Part shown: piece after piece, positions 34,020-45,696 of the stretch | Numbering within the stretch: position 1 is the first letter of the stretch | Layout of the letters: every line of letters starts with the position of its first letter | Source of the DNA: Deroplatys truncata | Lineage: Eukaryota > Arthropoda > Insecta > Mantodea > Mantidae | DNA: 64,000 bases | NCBI GenBank assembly: GCA_030765065.1 | Contig: CM060977.1 | Span: 100,271,795-100,335,794 of the forward strand | Direction of reading: 5' to 3' | The notes under the pieces: generated by a model | Told to the model about the DNA's origin: nothing | The model's input: only the letters and a program-made list of their open reading frames with translations | Databases searched by the model: none | Position numbers and translations under genes: made by a program

Positions 34020-34830
34020 ACCACATACATACGAGTTAGCAGAGGAGATACTGCATTCCACCTGAAAGTTCGATGCCAAGATTTTACCGGAAATATATGT
34101 TTTGCAACCGCTTGAACTCAAAGACGCATTTTTAAAAAAGAATGTTCTGGTATGTGTGTGTGTGTGTGTTTCTGTCTGTGAACAGAATAACTAAAAAAAC
34201 AAGTCAGATAAACTACGTTCAATACCTTCCAAAGGTACGTCACAAAGGTTTCTGATGAAAACCTTACAAAATAAACTACCCATTAGCTTTATGGAACATT
34301 TTTTGAAATATTTTATTAACTAGAAAAAATAGCTCTAACGGTTTCATTTAAAGATATTTTCATGACAAAATGTACATCTTAAATCTTATAGGAATAGCCT
34401 TGTGAAGACCTCTTCATTCGGAATGAATTTTTAAAATTTTGTATAACTGAAATACGTTAAGAAGTTCATCTCTTCAAAAGACACAATAGATTTAAAGTAT
34501 TTTTTCTAGTATAAGCCATTTATGTGATTTGTTAATACTAAGTTCAATACTTATTCTTATAGACCTGTTGATTTTCAGTTGTTTCTTGCAATTACGTGGA
34601 AAGAATATAGAATTTTAATTCCAGAGTATAGCGTCCAGTTTTTAAGCATTTGGCTATTGTCATTTCCTTGTATCTGAAATTAAATGTGTAATACAGCTAT
34701 TTCCGAAAAGGTTTAACTGAATTAAAATGAAGTAGATAGGAAAATAAGCTTTCGTAACAATAATTCGTATACACATTAATAAGCGATAAAGGGTACAGAA
34801 GGTCATGTGAATATAACGCATTAGATACTG
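34020..34830 (+). repeat. Rep1 copy
   Basis: Runs from CATACGAGTTAGCAGAGGAG through a short TG tract (about 34151-34168) to GGGTACAGAAGGTCATGTGA...ACGCATTAG. A small inverted Rep1 end fragment follows at 34831-34892. Confidence 0.8.
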
Positions 34831-34892
34831 TTTTTATATGGAATGCAATACCTCTTCTGTCTGCTGGATACGTGGAAAGGAAAGTAAAAGCA

Positions 34893-35624
34893 ATAAGTAC
34901 ACTATAAAACGTTTGTACATAGTGTGTGCTCTGAATCACCAACTTACATTGCATTGGAAACATGTACTGTAATAACTGTCGAAGCTTATGGTCAAATACT
35001 GTAGGGCCCTATGAACGTTTAAAACCCCGGATGGTTAAGCTTTCCGTTGAAGCATGTAGCGCACGCTTCTTCGTACCACAGCAAGAATTCTTTATGCATC
35101 GCGGTACACACACCAATTGTTAATAACTTCTCCTTTTATGGCAAGCCCTCGTTCTATTTGGAAGGGATATAAGCACATTACCGTAAAACCGTGAAACAAC
35201 AACGCGCAAACTGTGCTATGATAAGATGCTTATAAAAACAATTAGGAAAAAAAAGAGCCAGATATACTTTCCATAAACATGCAGCTTTGCTCTCAAACAA
35301 CAGTTAATTGGGAAAATCCAACGGGTTTTCGTAAGAGGATTAAGCCGCCTGCCAAATTCAGAAAACACCTGAGCTCAAGCGTTAAAAATAATACTAAGCC
35401 TTTAATGTAGAGGAAGTAACTGTGAGCAGGAAACCAAAGGCACATGCAGTGATATCACATGTCAACACAGACGCCAGTTTCATTACAGAACGTATTTTAT
35501 AACTGCTAAAGTTGGTCCTTGCAGTATTCCCATGTTTTGCGCTTATGTAATATATGCAAGGAATCGACCATTATTGTAGAGGTTGCAAATTAGAGCTTCA
35601 GATCCCGGTTTACCTTTTCCATTA
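34893..35624. other. No recognised gene
   Basis: No coding domain or repeat recognised. Confidence 0.5.
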
Positions 35625-35700
35625 TATGTTACATTCACATGCCTTTTTCTACTTACTCCTCTACAACTATTCTTATCTACAAAACCTTATTCTTAATCTA

Positions 35701-36418
35701 CGAGGGTAATCCAGAAAGTCCCAGACGTTTTGAAATAAACAACAAAACGCAAAAATCAGCGTTTATTATCTACATTTGAAAGGTACACTCTTAAGCTATT
35801 TTTCTATATAATCGTCATTCAAATTGAGGCATTTATCATACGGTGACACAAGTTTTTCAATACCCTCTCTGTAGAAATCTGCCGCCTGCGACCACTGGTT
35901 TACACCGGCATGCAGTTCAGCGTCAGTATCAAAGCATCAATTTGATGAACAAAACTTCGTGAAATTTGGAAAAAAATTTCCGATGGTTCTGTAATCGTGA
36001 AACGACGATTTTCACGAAATTTGTCATTGATTTGCATTGACAGTTCATCAGTCATAAGGCTAGGTCTACCACTGCGATCCTCGTCGTGAACATTGGTACG
36101 GCCATTTTTAAAATTAATGCACCATTGCCTGACTCGGCTTTCACTCATTATTCCCTGCCCGTAAACATCACAAAGTTGACGATAAATTTCAATTGGTTTG
36201 TTCTTTTTAGCCAACCGCTCTTCACAAGTGGCGGGATTTTCTATTGCAGCGCACATTTTAGCAACTCACAGAGAGCACAGTAAGGAAGGCACATTCCTCA
36301 CGCTACCACAGCTGGATGCGTACTGAATGTAGGAACGTTGTGACACCAAGATGGCGGCTCCAGTCCTACTCATTGCCACGATAGGCTAAAACGTCTGCGA
36401 CTTTTTGGAATGCCCTCG
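35701..36418 (-). mobile_element. Internally deleted mariner (718 bp)
   Basis: The terminal inverted repeats CGAGGGTAATCCAGAAAGTC and (complement of right end) CGAGGGCATTCCAAAAAGTC are flanked by TA on both sides (35699-35700 and 36419-36420). About 600 bp of the usual 1.3 kb are missing from the centre, while both TIRs remain, so it could once have been mobilised in trans. Confidence 0.9.
35796..36256 (-). pseudogene. mariner transposase with central deletion
   Basis: The N-terminal part starts MCAAIENPATCEERL (36256) and carries the mariner helix-turn-helix region with GRTNVHDEDRSGRPSL. After about 90 residues the sequence jumps to the extreme C-terminus (DFYREGIEKLVSPYDKCLNL near 35880-35815, then DDYIEK and stop at 35796-35798). 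The whole DD34D catalytic domain is missing, with a frame change at the junction. The relation to the widespread SETMAR-related mariners is by motif only. Confidence 0.85.
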
Positions 36419-36739
36419 TATTTTTCGTTGATCGAGGTAATGGAATGGACGTGTATCGAGGGAACTGCAGCCTTTCAGTGAATGAGGATAGGGTTACTCC
36501 AAAAGTTTTGAGAATGGACGCAATAACATATTAAAAATGTATGTCTGATAGTTGCTCCTTTCAAAATATTCTCCATTGCATTCCATATACCGTCTCATCT
36601 TATCAAACCGTTTTTTAAATGCTGAACGCCATTCTCCTTTGGAAAGAGTACAAATACATATGGCAGGCTTTAAGTGATAGTCAAATCTTTTAAAAGCTGG
36701 TTGCTATGTGGGGTTTTCCATTCTCTTTGCATGTCCAGG

Positions 36740-36741
<2 letters not shown>

Positions 36742-36806
<65 letters not shown>

Positions 36807-36812
36807 AAGAAG
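36742..36812 (+). repeat. (ATA)n(AGA)n trinucleotide tract
   Basis: About 12 ATA units joined to about 11 AGA units inside Rep1, at a site that is not repetitive in the other copies. Confidence 0.95.
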
Positions 36813-37204
36813 ATGTCCCATTTGAGAAAAATATAAGTATTGTAAAATTCAAACAAACAACGAGAAATAGCTTCACTAAATAAAAAACGCATGTGACATA
36901 AATTGTGTGTTATAACTACATCTACATTTTTTGTGTAATAAAGTGTTGTCTATCTCTCATGGTTTACCAGCTATGCAAATGTCATTCAGAATGAAGAGGA
37001 CGTTTGAGGACATTTGCGGAAAATTCAAGATATATGCATTTCATTAGCTATTAAAACATCTTAGGCATATGATATTTTAATCAAACTTATGAGAAAATCA
37101 CAATTTTCTTGAAAATCTTCGTGTCACTAACTTGGAAGATACTAAATTAAATGCTAGTTTGGTATTTATCCGACTTTTCGTTTTTCAGTTATGCTGTTCA
37201 CACA

Positions 37205-37257
<53 letters not shown>
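37205..37257 (+). repeat. (CA)n microsatellite
   Basis: About 26 CA units at the Rep1 TG-tract position. Confidence 0.95.
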
Positions 37258-37259
<2 letters not shown>

Positions 37260-37372
37260 CCTCACACTCAAAGCCACCTCAAAACGTGGATTTCCGGTGA
37301 AATCTAGGTATCGAATTTTTGGATGAAATGCAATACATCCCCTACTTACTATACGTAGTATAGAAAGATTCA

Positions 37373-37630
37373 GCGGGCCTCTAAATATGTATTTTCGGTT
37401 AAATATTGTGTTTGGGTGGAACGCAATGCCTTCTCTGCCTACTACATACGTGGTAGAAAAAGCCAAAATGTAAATATCTTTAAAACACGCAATTTATGTG
37501 AACGAGCCCTTTCCGAAGTATCCGTTATTAATGGTTCGTATTGTTCAATACTTAGCCATTCTTCTAAAGTCCTGAATAGTTTGTATTTCCACCAATAAAC
37601 AACAGAGATTTAGGGAAAGTCATGAGACAT
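37373..37630. repeat. Two Rep1 end fragments in opposite orientation
   Basis: 37373-37462 is a minus-oriented terminal piece ending CTACATACGTGGTAGAAAAAG. 37463-37630 is a plus-oriented piece from TAAATATCTTTAAAACACGC to AGGGAAAGTCATGAGACATT. Confidence 0.65.
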
Positions 37631-38381
37631 TTATATTTTTAATGCGTTTGCGTAAATCGCACCAACACAAAAATAAAACCACAATCTATCGTTTGGAATT
37701 AAGAGTCTGATCAGGAAAATTAAAAAGGGATAAAGTAAGGAAGAATAAATGCAAATAGAATAGACGATGGAAAATGAAGGAAGAGAAGCACAGTAAAAAT
37801 GATGAGAAACTGGGGGGGGGCAAGAAAATAAAAATGGCTCATCTTTGGCATGCCCATCTCAAATCGAATATATTTCTGTGGGCTTAGTGATCTCATCGTG
37901 TTTTCCTTCCCCACGACGACGCACGTAGATGGGCCAAGTAAACATTTCATTCAACACGAGATCCAATCGGATTTGTGCAGCTGAATAAACAATCCCCAGA
38001 TACGAGAAATCGTTCCTATCTGTCGTTCTTGGTATAAGCAAGCAAATCGCTTCATGGAAGTCCCGTCATCTCCGTTTGTTGAATATACAGATTGTAATTG
38101 AATCAGCCTTATGGAAGTAATGAAACGCTTTTCAGTGCTCCTTCTCTATTCCAATTTCTTGAAGAAAATAATAGCATTGGCACACATATAGATTTTTATT
38201 GATCTAAGTTTGTGTAGCATATAGTACGTGGGCTGTGGTTTGATGAGCACATGTTTTCAAAATCGGAAGAAATCCTAAATAATGCTTATTTATGATACAA
38301 GAGTCCAAAATAGGGTTATATTTGCGAGTAGCAATAAAATCACCTTTAACGTGTGTGGCATGCACTGACAACACTCCCGTA
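37631..38381. other. No recognised gene
   Basis: A G8 run lies near 37812. No coding domain recognised. The last 8 bp (38374-38381, CTCCCGTA) are the target duplication of the hAT element. Confidence 0.5.
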
Positions 38382-39624
38382 TAGGAATGGGCAGGAATAA
38401 TGTAACGGTTACATGTAACGGTTAACTTAACGTAACGTTACCGAAGTAACAAATACAAGGTACCTAATTACCAAACAACGGTTACCAAAGTAACGATTAC
38501 AAAGTAACTAGTTACCCAATAACGCTTACCAAAGTAAGAATACGAAGTAACTAGGATGGTGAACTCATACTAATCACATTTTTAAAAATAAATTACCACA
38601 CTTTTGTTAAGAATTTTAAGCCATAGTGTTACTAAGGATGTACTAATGAAGGCCTATTATATTCATGTTTGTTTGCATGTTAATTACGGCATTCTTTTTA
38701 GGTTAATCATCCCTTTAGCAACTAAGATTTTTGTTTTGCAAAACAGGGCTCTTAGATTAATTCGTGGAGCTCATTCTAGGCACTACAGTAAGCCACTTTT
38801 ATTGATTTGGGTGTTTTGAATTTCCCATCAATGCAGGGGCTGAATTGCCACTTATATGTTGAAGAAAATTTTAACAGTTTTACGGTTTGCCTATATATAC
38901 ATAACTACTCAACACGAAATAGTCTAAATTTACATATTAACAACTTCAACTATACTAAATTCAGAACAGTTATTTAATTTTTTTGGTAAAGCTGATTAAT
39001 GATGTACCACAAAGATTAATAGAACTCCATCCTACCCCATCCAATCCAATAATAGTTACCAAAGTAACGAATACAAAGTAACTATATACCCAATAACGGT
39101 TACCAAAGTAATGAAGACAACTAGTTTTCGCGTTAACGGTTACTGAAGAAACGAGGTGGTTACCGAGTCTGGATGACATTATTTATTGCATTGGTGTCAC
39201 TTATCGGAACTAGTTACCTCAATGTTCGTCTACAACTTGAGTCATCCTCACACGAGTTGCAAGCGTACATTTGTTTATTACAGCGTGTTGCTTATCGCTT
39301 CGAATATACGTCACGGCCACAAATGACAGGTCAGTTAACAACAGTAAAATGGTTATTCGCAAGGTGCACGAGTTTTTATACATCGCGGCTAGATGGTAAT
39401 GAATAAACAATGTTGTTTAGTTGTAAAATATGCGCGGGCTCAAACTAACATCGTTCATATTGAAATGTAATTACATTTAATCGTTACTGGTAACCGTTAA
39501 CTGCGAACTGATAACCACGAAAACAAATAACTTAAGAGTTACTGGTAAGCGTTACATGTAACCATTAATGCACTGAAACTGCGACGGTTATAACGGTTAC
39601 TCTAAAATAACAGTCACATCCCTT
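38382..39624. mobile_element. Non-autonomous hAT element with 8-bp target duplication
   Basis: CTCCCGTA is repeated at 38374-38381 and 39625-39632. The termini TAGGAATGGG and (complement) AAGGGATGTG form a short imperfect TIR. Both subterminal regions are packed with GTAACGGTTAC/GGTTACCAAAGTAACG-type motifs (38400-38550, 39050-39165, 39475-39605), as expected for transposase-binding repeats in hAT elements. No hAT transposase is present. A LINE fragment sits in the middle. Confidence 0.85.
38590..39030 (+). pseudogene. LINE reverse-transcriptase C-terminal fragment inside hAT
   Basis: The open frame starting near 38604 gives RILSHSVTKDVLMKAYYIHV, followed by VNYGILF and IFVLQNRALRLIRGAHSRH. 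This is the pattern after the RT domain of Jockey/BS-like non-LTR elements (K-x-QKRA-x-R-x-I). Another frame continues with NFPSMQGLNCHLYV and YSTRNSLNLHI, the following conserved block. A frameshift separates the two. It lies wholly within the hAT ends, so it was either inserted there or carried as cargo. Confidence 0.7.
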
Positions 39625-39632
39625 CTCCCGTA

Positions 39633-40228
39633 TCTATCAATGGCTCGGCATCATTATTCTCATAACATAAGCATATCTCTTACTATTTTATCCCAGATCA
39701 CAAATATCATACATTCTCACACGTTCACCAACACAAATCATGAATACAGATAACATAAACAACATATTTAATGAACTAATCGCAATGTTTTAAAACTGTT
39801 CATTATCAACTATTAATATACGGATCACACCCGAGGCATTATGGGTCCATTTCCGCTGCCCTAAGCCGCAAAACGTAGCCGAAGAACGTTTCCTATAAGA
39901 AGAGGAGTGGATCAACCACAAGGCGTAACCGAGGGTCTGTTAAGTGAAACCCCAATGATCCACGCTAGCGTTTTTAAATGTTGGCGACATTGTTTCAGCG
40001 GCTTCCAAAATGACGTGGTTTCTGCTATATAAGTGTTGTCTGTTGAAAGTTTTGGTGGCCCACATCACTTCATTTCATTTGATTCACTTCTTTCTTTAAC
40101 ATTCTGGATTATTCTACATGCACTTTTTGATGGATTGTTTTTGTTGTAAAACCTTAATTGATAAATATAGGAGCTGTAGCCACTATTTCCGACAGCCTTG
40201 ATATTTGTAAAATAACAACAAAATAATA
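39633..40228. other. No recognised gene; isolated TATA box
   Basis: CTATATAAG at 40026-40034 is preceded by a TGACGTGG half-site at about 40011, a promoter-like pair with no coding region downstream before the next transposon. It may be part of an unrecognised LTR. Confidence 0.3.
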
Positions 40229-41502
40229 CAGGGTTGGGCATAAAGAATAGTATGTTATAAACAGATAAGCATATTGTAAGTAGTAGAGCAATTTATTTGA
40301 ACATATCATGAAAACATAGGTAAAGGTGTGCCATTGGTCATCAGAGGCAACAGTTACAGTTTCTTGAATATGACACGGGTGAATGACCACCATTATATTT
40401 TCCACATTCCTCCAAGCGGAGAACGAAAACCTACATCACACGATATGGCATGTCCACGGGGATATCCTGCACGGCGTCTGGTATTCGGTCCTTAACGTCT
40501 GCCAGTATTTGAGGGCGTGTAGCGTAGACTTCACTCTTCAGATACACCCATAAGCAGAAGTCAGAGGCAATCAAGTCTGGCGACCGTGCTAGCCAGTGGA
40601 CATATCCAAATGTGGAAATTAATCGGCCGTGAAATGCAAGCCAAAGATATCCATCGATCGTTGAGCCGTGTGAGCTGTTGCCCCGTCTTGTTGGAACCAT
40701 ACTTGAGGTAGATTGTGGTTGAAGAATAACGGCGTTAACCATACCCAGATAGCGATCACTAGTAACTGTAACAGCACGACCATTATGGACCTCAAAGAAA
40801 TAAGCGCCTATGATGCCAAATGAAGTAACGGCACACCATACTGTCACACGTTCGCTATGGAGCGGTTTCTCATGTAGTACACGTGGGTTACTTGGTGCAT
40901 AGTACCGGAAATTTTGCTTGTTTACAGCCCCGCTAAGTCAAGATCTGCGGTACTGTTGCTAAGCGATCAAGGAAGTCCACTGCAAATTTCCTTCCTGCTA
41001 CGTTGTCATGTTCGTTCAGTTATTGCACAACCTGCATCTTGTAAGGGTTGAAGTGTAGATCACCTTGGATGATACGCTGCAGGGAACGACATAACATTGC
41101 TAGCACTAAAGCACGCCTGACAGCGGAACGTCGAGGACTGCGGATGAGAGCTTGGCGGGATACCTCCGCTCTTGCAGGAGTTTGTTGTGATATTGGGCGT
41201 CCTGGACTTTTTATCTGAAGGCCAGATGCAGTGGAACGAAATTGGTTCACACACCTTATGATTTCTTGGTGATCAGGAACTTCATCGTGACGTCTCAACT
41301 TGAAATGGCGAAGAGTAATGGGAGAGTTATTATTCGTTAAGTAAGTTTCCACAGCGATAGAGCGGTGCTCTGTAGACCATGCAACCATAATTGCAAATTA
41401 CAGACCTTTACAACTTTATTCCATATACACACACCGCGCAGGCGCATACAATGGCTCCGCATTACGCAACTCAAATCAGGCGATTCTTTCTGCGCAACCC
41501 TG
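40229..41502 (-). mobile_element. Tc1/mariner-superfamily element, full length with TIRs
   Basis: The left end CAGGGTTGGGCATAAAGAAT and the complement of the right end CAGGGTTGCGCAGAAAGAAT differ at two of 20 bases. TA flanks both sides (40227-40228 and 41503-41504). Length is 1274 bp, a normal single-ORF element. The transposase gene runs leftwards and is mutated. Confidence 0.9.
40345..41388 (-). pseudogene. Transposase pseudogene of the 40229-41502 element
   Basis: The N-terminus starts MVAWSTEHRSIAVETYL (41388), then a helix-turn-helix region ending SLQRIIQGDLHFNPYKMQVV and a stop. In the central part KQAKFPVLCTK-like residues correspond to the usual N-K-Q-N-F-R block, but the first catalytic Asp motif is deleted. 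Further on are VTVWCAVTSFGIIGAYFFE and, in an alternative frame, WFQQDGATAHTA (second Asp). Back in the original frame are HGRLISTFGYVHW and SPDLIASDFCLW (third acidic residue), then YLKSEVYATRP. The C-terminus ends RLEECGKYNGGH. Several frameshifts and stops make it inactive. It belongs to the DUF4817-type insect transposases common in ants, beetles and cockroaches (family knowledge). Confidence 0.85.
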
Positions 41503-41504
41503 TA

Positions 41505-42124
41505 CTATATTGCTTCCAGGCCTATATGCAACTAGGAGAAATGGCGCCTAGAGCAAAATCAACAAATGTGTGCAGTGAGAATGTAGATGTTTGTTGATTC
41601 ACTAGCTGGAACTATCTTAACACCCGTTAATGAAACCATTATATGTTATATTATATTGTTTCTGGATTCTTTTAGCAGTAATTCCAGTGTTAGCCTTTCG
41701 GCAGCTTCCAGAATTTTGTACTGCTCTTGGAATACAAGTTCATCCATATTCGTACCTGCCGACATTTTATCGATTATTCAGGTCATAGATAACAGAATAA
41801 CAAGAAAGTAAAGGCTGCCAACGCAAGGAACAGGTTCACTAGACAACGCATTGCGATAAAATCAAGTATGGTGATTTGAATTGTGAATAGATAATGCAAC
41901 TGCCATGACGAATTGATATAAAAAGATATAATGAAATCTAAACGCTAATCAAATCAAGTCAAATAAACAAACATGTGCGAATAAAAAGAGTACTTACCGT
42001 ATGGCTGGATAGAAAACTGAAGTTGGTAATAATGTGGTGGCATAGTGAGATAAAATACAATATTTAGTTCGTGGTTCTTGTTTGAAAAGTTCCAGTTTTA
42101 ATTCGAGCTGTTTAAAAAACTATT
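41505..42124. other. No recognised gene
   Basis: AT-rich flank of the transposon; no motif found. Confidence 0.5.
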
Positions 42125-42215
42125 TCTATAGACAGCCTCTCTAGCCTGGTCAGTGTTTTGCCTTCTCAACCCATAGGTCTCGGTTTCAACTCCCGGCTGT
42201 GTCGAGGGAACTTTT
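42125..42215 (+). repeat. tRNA-like SINE head
   Basis: CTCTCTAGCCTGGTCAGTG (box A-like) and CGGTTTCAACTCCCGG (box B-like, inside a CCGG-bounded T-arm) lie about 45 bp apart. No closed cloverleaf can be drawn, so a SINE fragment is more likely than a tRNA gene. Confidence 0.5.
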
Positions 42216-42414
42216 CTTTAATTAGAATCATTCCCTACTTTCCGCAAAGTCTGGCAGTATGAATAAGGGAGTAAATGTGTGTATTTAGTGATCAAAATCA
42301 GTAAAAACTAAAAGCAAAAGTAACCTACAGTCAAAGAGTTGTTTCTTCCTAAAGTCAAAAGCCCCCAATATTACTACACAATCTATAGGGGTGCTATGCA
42401 AAATAAAAAGCTGA

Positions 42415-42965
42415 ACTTTTGCATTCATACGACATTCCCTACTCACTTTTGTGCAAACTATTCTTACAAATATTGTTATTGTAGCTACTTCTAGTTAATC
42501 TAAAAAGCTTTCAATTCATATTTACACATTCCGTTGTACGATACATTGTGTAAAGCGATAGCGAGATTTTCAAACTGGTGTCGCTATGTGATGGGTTTCA
42601 AATTCCATGGTCTTTGTATGACCACGAGAAAAAAAGAATAACGGCTTCCGATTTGAGAAAAATGTATTTGAAGATTAAAACCAAAAAGCCTCGAAAGTGG
42701 TTAACTTCTTAAAAAAAGTATTTGAGCTAAACTGTGTGCGTTAACGAGATTTAAATGTTTTATGTAGCAAGATTTTCTCTATCTCTTACGGTTTACCAGT
42801 TATGCAAAAGTCCTTCAGAATGAAAATGATTTCAAAGGCTATCTCAGAAAATTTAAGATATACATTTTGTCATGTAAATATCTTTAATATATGCTATTTC
42901 AATAAAAATCGTTAGAGCCAATTTATAAAATAAAAAGCGACGTTTGTTGTGTAATCTAAGGAGTT
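42415..42965 (-). repeat. Rep1 copy
   Basis: Minus-oriented, from CATACGACATTCCCTACTCA to the ATTTATAAAATAAAAAGCG region. Confidence 0.75.
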
Positions 42966-44105
42966 TTTGTTAAAATACCAAATATTTAAGATATTTACAT
43001 CTGAGAATCCTCTTCATGCGGAATGACTTTTGTTTAATTGGTAAACCGCAAGAGCTAGACAAAATCTCACTACATAAAACAGGTGGATTTCGTTAAAGCA
43101 CACAGTTTATGCAAAATATTTTTATTTCTCTCTGGCGTCAAGCATTTCGTAGATATTCGTTATTATTGGTTGAATTTTTCAGTGTCACTTTTTACTCTCT
43201 GTATCACGTACATAGTAGGTGGAGAAGGTATTTCGTTTAACCCAAAAATTCGATACAGAAATTTCACGGAATACGGAAATACGTGGTTTTAGAGCCCCCT
43301 GAATCGAAAAAAAAGAATTTTTAGAAAAAATCCGTTTGTATGTGTGTCTGCCTGTAAACAACACAATTCAAAAACGAAATGTTGGATTAATACCAAACTT
43401 GGTATTTAAGTTCAATCAGTACTTTTCAAAGATGCGACACGAAGATTTTAAAAATAATTCCCCACTCTAAACTATCTATTACATGGAATATGTTTCGTAA
43501 TTTTTCATTTTGTATAAAATGGTTAAATGATTTTGATTGAAATACCATATTAAAGAAATTAACATGACAAATAAAATGTATATCTTGAATAAGCTGTGAA
43601 GTCCTCTTCATTCGGGAGTAAACGTACTACACAAAAAATGTATATCTCTTTAAAACATACAATTTATTTTAAATAACTTTATTTGTGGCATCAGCCATTT
43701 CCGAGATATCCATTATTAATGGTTTGAATTGTTCAATACTTGTCATTCTCTTTAAGTCTTGTCGATTTTCAATTGTTTCTTGCGATGTCATGCAAGGATT
43801 GTGGAATTTTGAGATTACCGCATAGCATCTAGTAGTAAAACATTTGGCTATCGGTATTCCCTTTGTATTTGTAACGAAACATATAATGAAACCATTTATA
43901 CAATGACTTATCTGGATTATAATGAGATAGACAGAAAAATAAAATTCGTAAGAATAATTAGAGGGTAGAGAAAATCTTGCGAATGTAACACATCAGATTT
44001 TGTTATAGTGGTGTGGCTATTCAGTTCTTTCTTGCGATGTTATGGAAAGAGTACGGAATTGCAACTCGATTAGCACAACTAGATAGAAAAATGAGGTTTC
44101 ATAGG
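42966..44105 (+). repeat. Rep1 copy interrupted by another Rep1 copy
   Basis: The left piece (42966-43186) ends in GGTTGAATTTTTCAGTG. The right piece (44013-44105) contains GTTCTTTCTTGCGATGTTAT and ATAGAAAAATGAGG. They are consecutive consensus segments around the copy at 43187-44012. Confidence 0.65.
43187..44012 (+). repeat. Rep1 copy, full length, nested
   Basis: Starts TTTTTACTCTCTGTATCACG and ends GGTAGAGAAAATCTTGCGAA...ACACATCAG. The TG tract is short (TGTATGTGTGTCTGCCTGT). Confidence 0.85.
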
Positions 44106-45696
44106 AAAAGTGGGTAGACGCGACATAGAAATAAGCTATAATGCGAAACATAGAAGTTTTTAACGTTATCTGTGTTCCTTATCAATATGTAGAACTCGCA
44201 CGAAGTGTTGTGGTAGAGAGTGGTACACTAATTCGTCTTAAACATTCTGCACGTTCAAACTCATACATCGCACGGTTCGGATAGACCGTACATGCTTATG
44301 TAATACACTGCAGTTCATATGTTTCAGTCTATATTCATCACACTGAAGTTTACAGCTAATGATATTTTGTATGAACTGGAAAGAAACGAAAAAAGAAGAC
44401 AGAGAACCTAACAAAAAATCACGCAAATAAAGCAATATAAGAAAAAAAAATAACCTGTTCACAAGCACATGCTATTGTTTACAAAACAAACCAATGCACA
44501 TCCCTAAGCCACTAACCCTCCCGCTCCTACCTTGTCCCTCTTCCTTTCACTCCGATCAACTGCATATTTATAAGAATATACTAATCGCTCCTCCTCCCCC
44601 AACCAGCAATGTCCAACAAGTTTGTAACCCCTTGCTTGAATTAACAAAGGAATCTGGCAGAAATTTATCTTCAAATGTTCTGTCTTAGTACAGTGCGCCA
44701 GAATATAAATCCAAGTTTGTTCCCTCTCTGCACTAGAAATAGGTTCTTATGCCTTCTTCGTTAATAAATTCCATCGCTAGAGATAATCCCAATCCGAGCC
44801 AAGCAAGCCCTTGTTTGCTGACTCTATTTCTGGACAAAATATATTGTTCTATACCCCATTCTTTTACTTTTTCGTTACACTGTGACAGTGTCTGCTGTCG
44901 ATCTATATCTTTCTGTCGCTTCTGTACTTTCCTTCACATATTCGCTGTATTTGCAGGTCCTTCAAATCAAATATTGCCCATCCCTATTCTTCCCAGCTCC
45001 CTCATGATTTTCGCTCTCCATGTAAGTGTTACAGTAAAGAGACACGACGGAACGTCCTGTGAAAGTCAAGGAGGATACCCCGGTATAAGCTAAACAAACA
45101 TATTGGTGCGACAGAAGCCAGTGGTTGCTAAGTGATGGGAACTGAAGGGCTGTGGGCTGTCAGTCACCAGGTTGTTATGTAAACAGAAAGGGAGGAGAAG
45201 GCTTGGTTAGTGGAAGGTTCTCTCCCTCTCGCAAGCTTTTCGACCTTGCCTAATTAACTGCATTACTTGTACAGTCCATTACGTGGCTATCATTCCGATG
45301 CCCTGCATGCTAGTCCCCTCACCATGTCCTGCTATTATCAGTAGGCTACACTCCTGTACCCAGTTCATCACTCTTATAGGTTTCTCGCTTCACATTAACA
45401 AGCTCGTGGTTAATGTATTTATCAACACACCGCAGTTTCACACTGAAACACAAGTGTTGTAACAAACTTGAACCGAGACAAGTCTGTGGTGGGGAGCCAA
45501 AAGCTCATATGTGCAATTTTGTGAGTTTTTGGAGTTTTATTAATATGTGTTGCTTTAATTGTGATTTTGAATTTGTCAAAAATATGTATGATATAAAATA
45601 GAGGAATAGAGTGACAAAGTTACCTAGACACACCTTCATGTTTGATTTGTGAACAGAATATTAACTGTCAAAAGCTCGTAGGCCTCACAAATCGTA
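44106..45696. other. No recognised gene; C/T-rich part
   Basis: 44490-45110 is unusually C/T-rich with short open frames on both strands, including an APPPPTS run near 44590. No family was recognised, and it does not match Rep1 or the SINEs. Confidence 0.4.

Larger units (their letters stand above)
35625..36445 (-). repeat. Rep1 fragment, interrupted by a deleted mariner
   Basis: TTACATTCACATGCCTTTTT to TTCTTAATC on the left and TTTTTCGTTGATCGAGGTAA on the right are consecutive parts of the minus-oriented repeat start. The mariner lies between them. Confidence 0.6.
36655..37372 (-). repeat. Rep1 copy with two microsatellites
   Basis: Minus-oriented, from GGCAGGCTTTAAGTGATAGT to ACTATACGTAGTATAGAAAG. 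It has an ATA/AGA tract at 36742-36812 and the CA tract at 37205-37257. Confidence 0.85.

Noticed and set aside
38400-39605. Telomere- or centromere-like satellite from the GTAACGGTTAC arrays
   Set aside because: The motifs are confined to the subterminal zones of an element with 8-bp target duplication, so they are hAT subterminal repeats.
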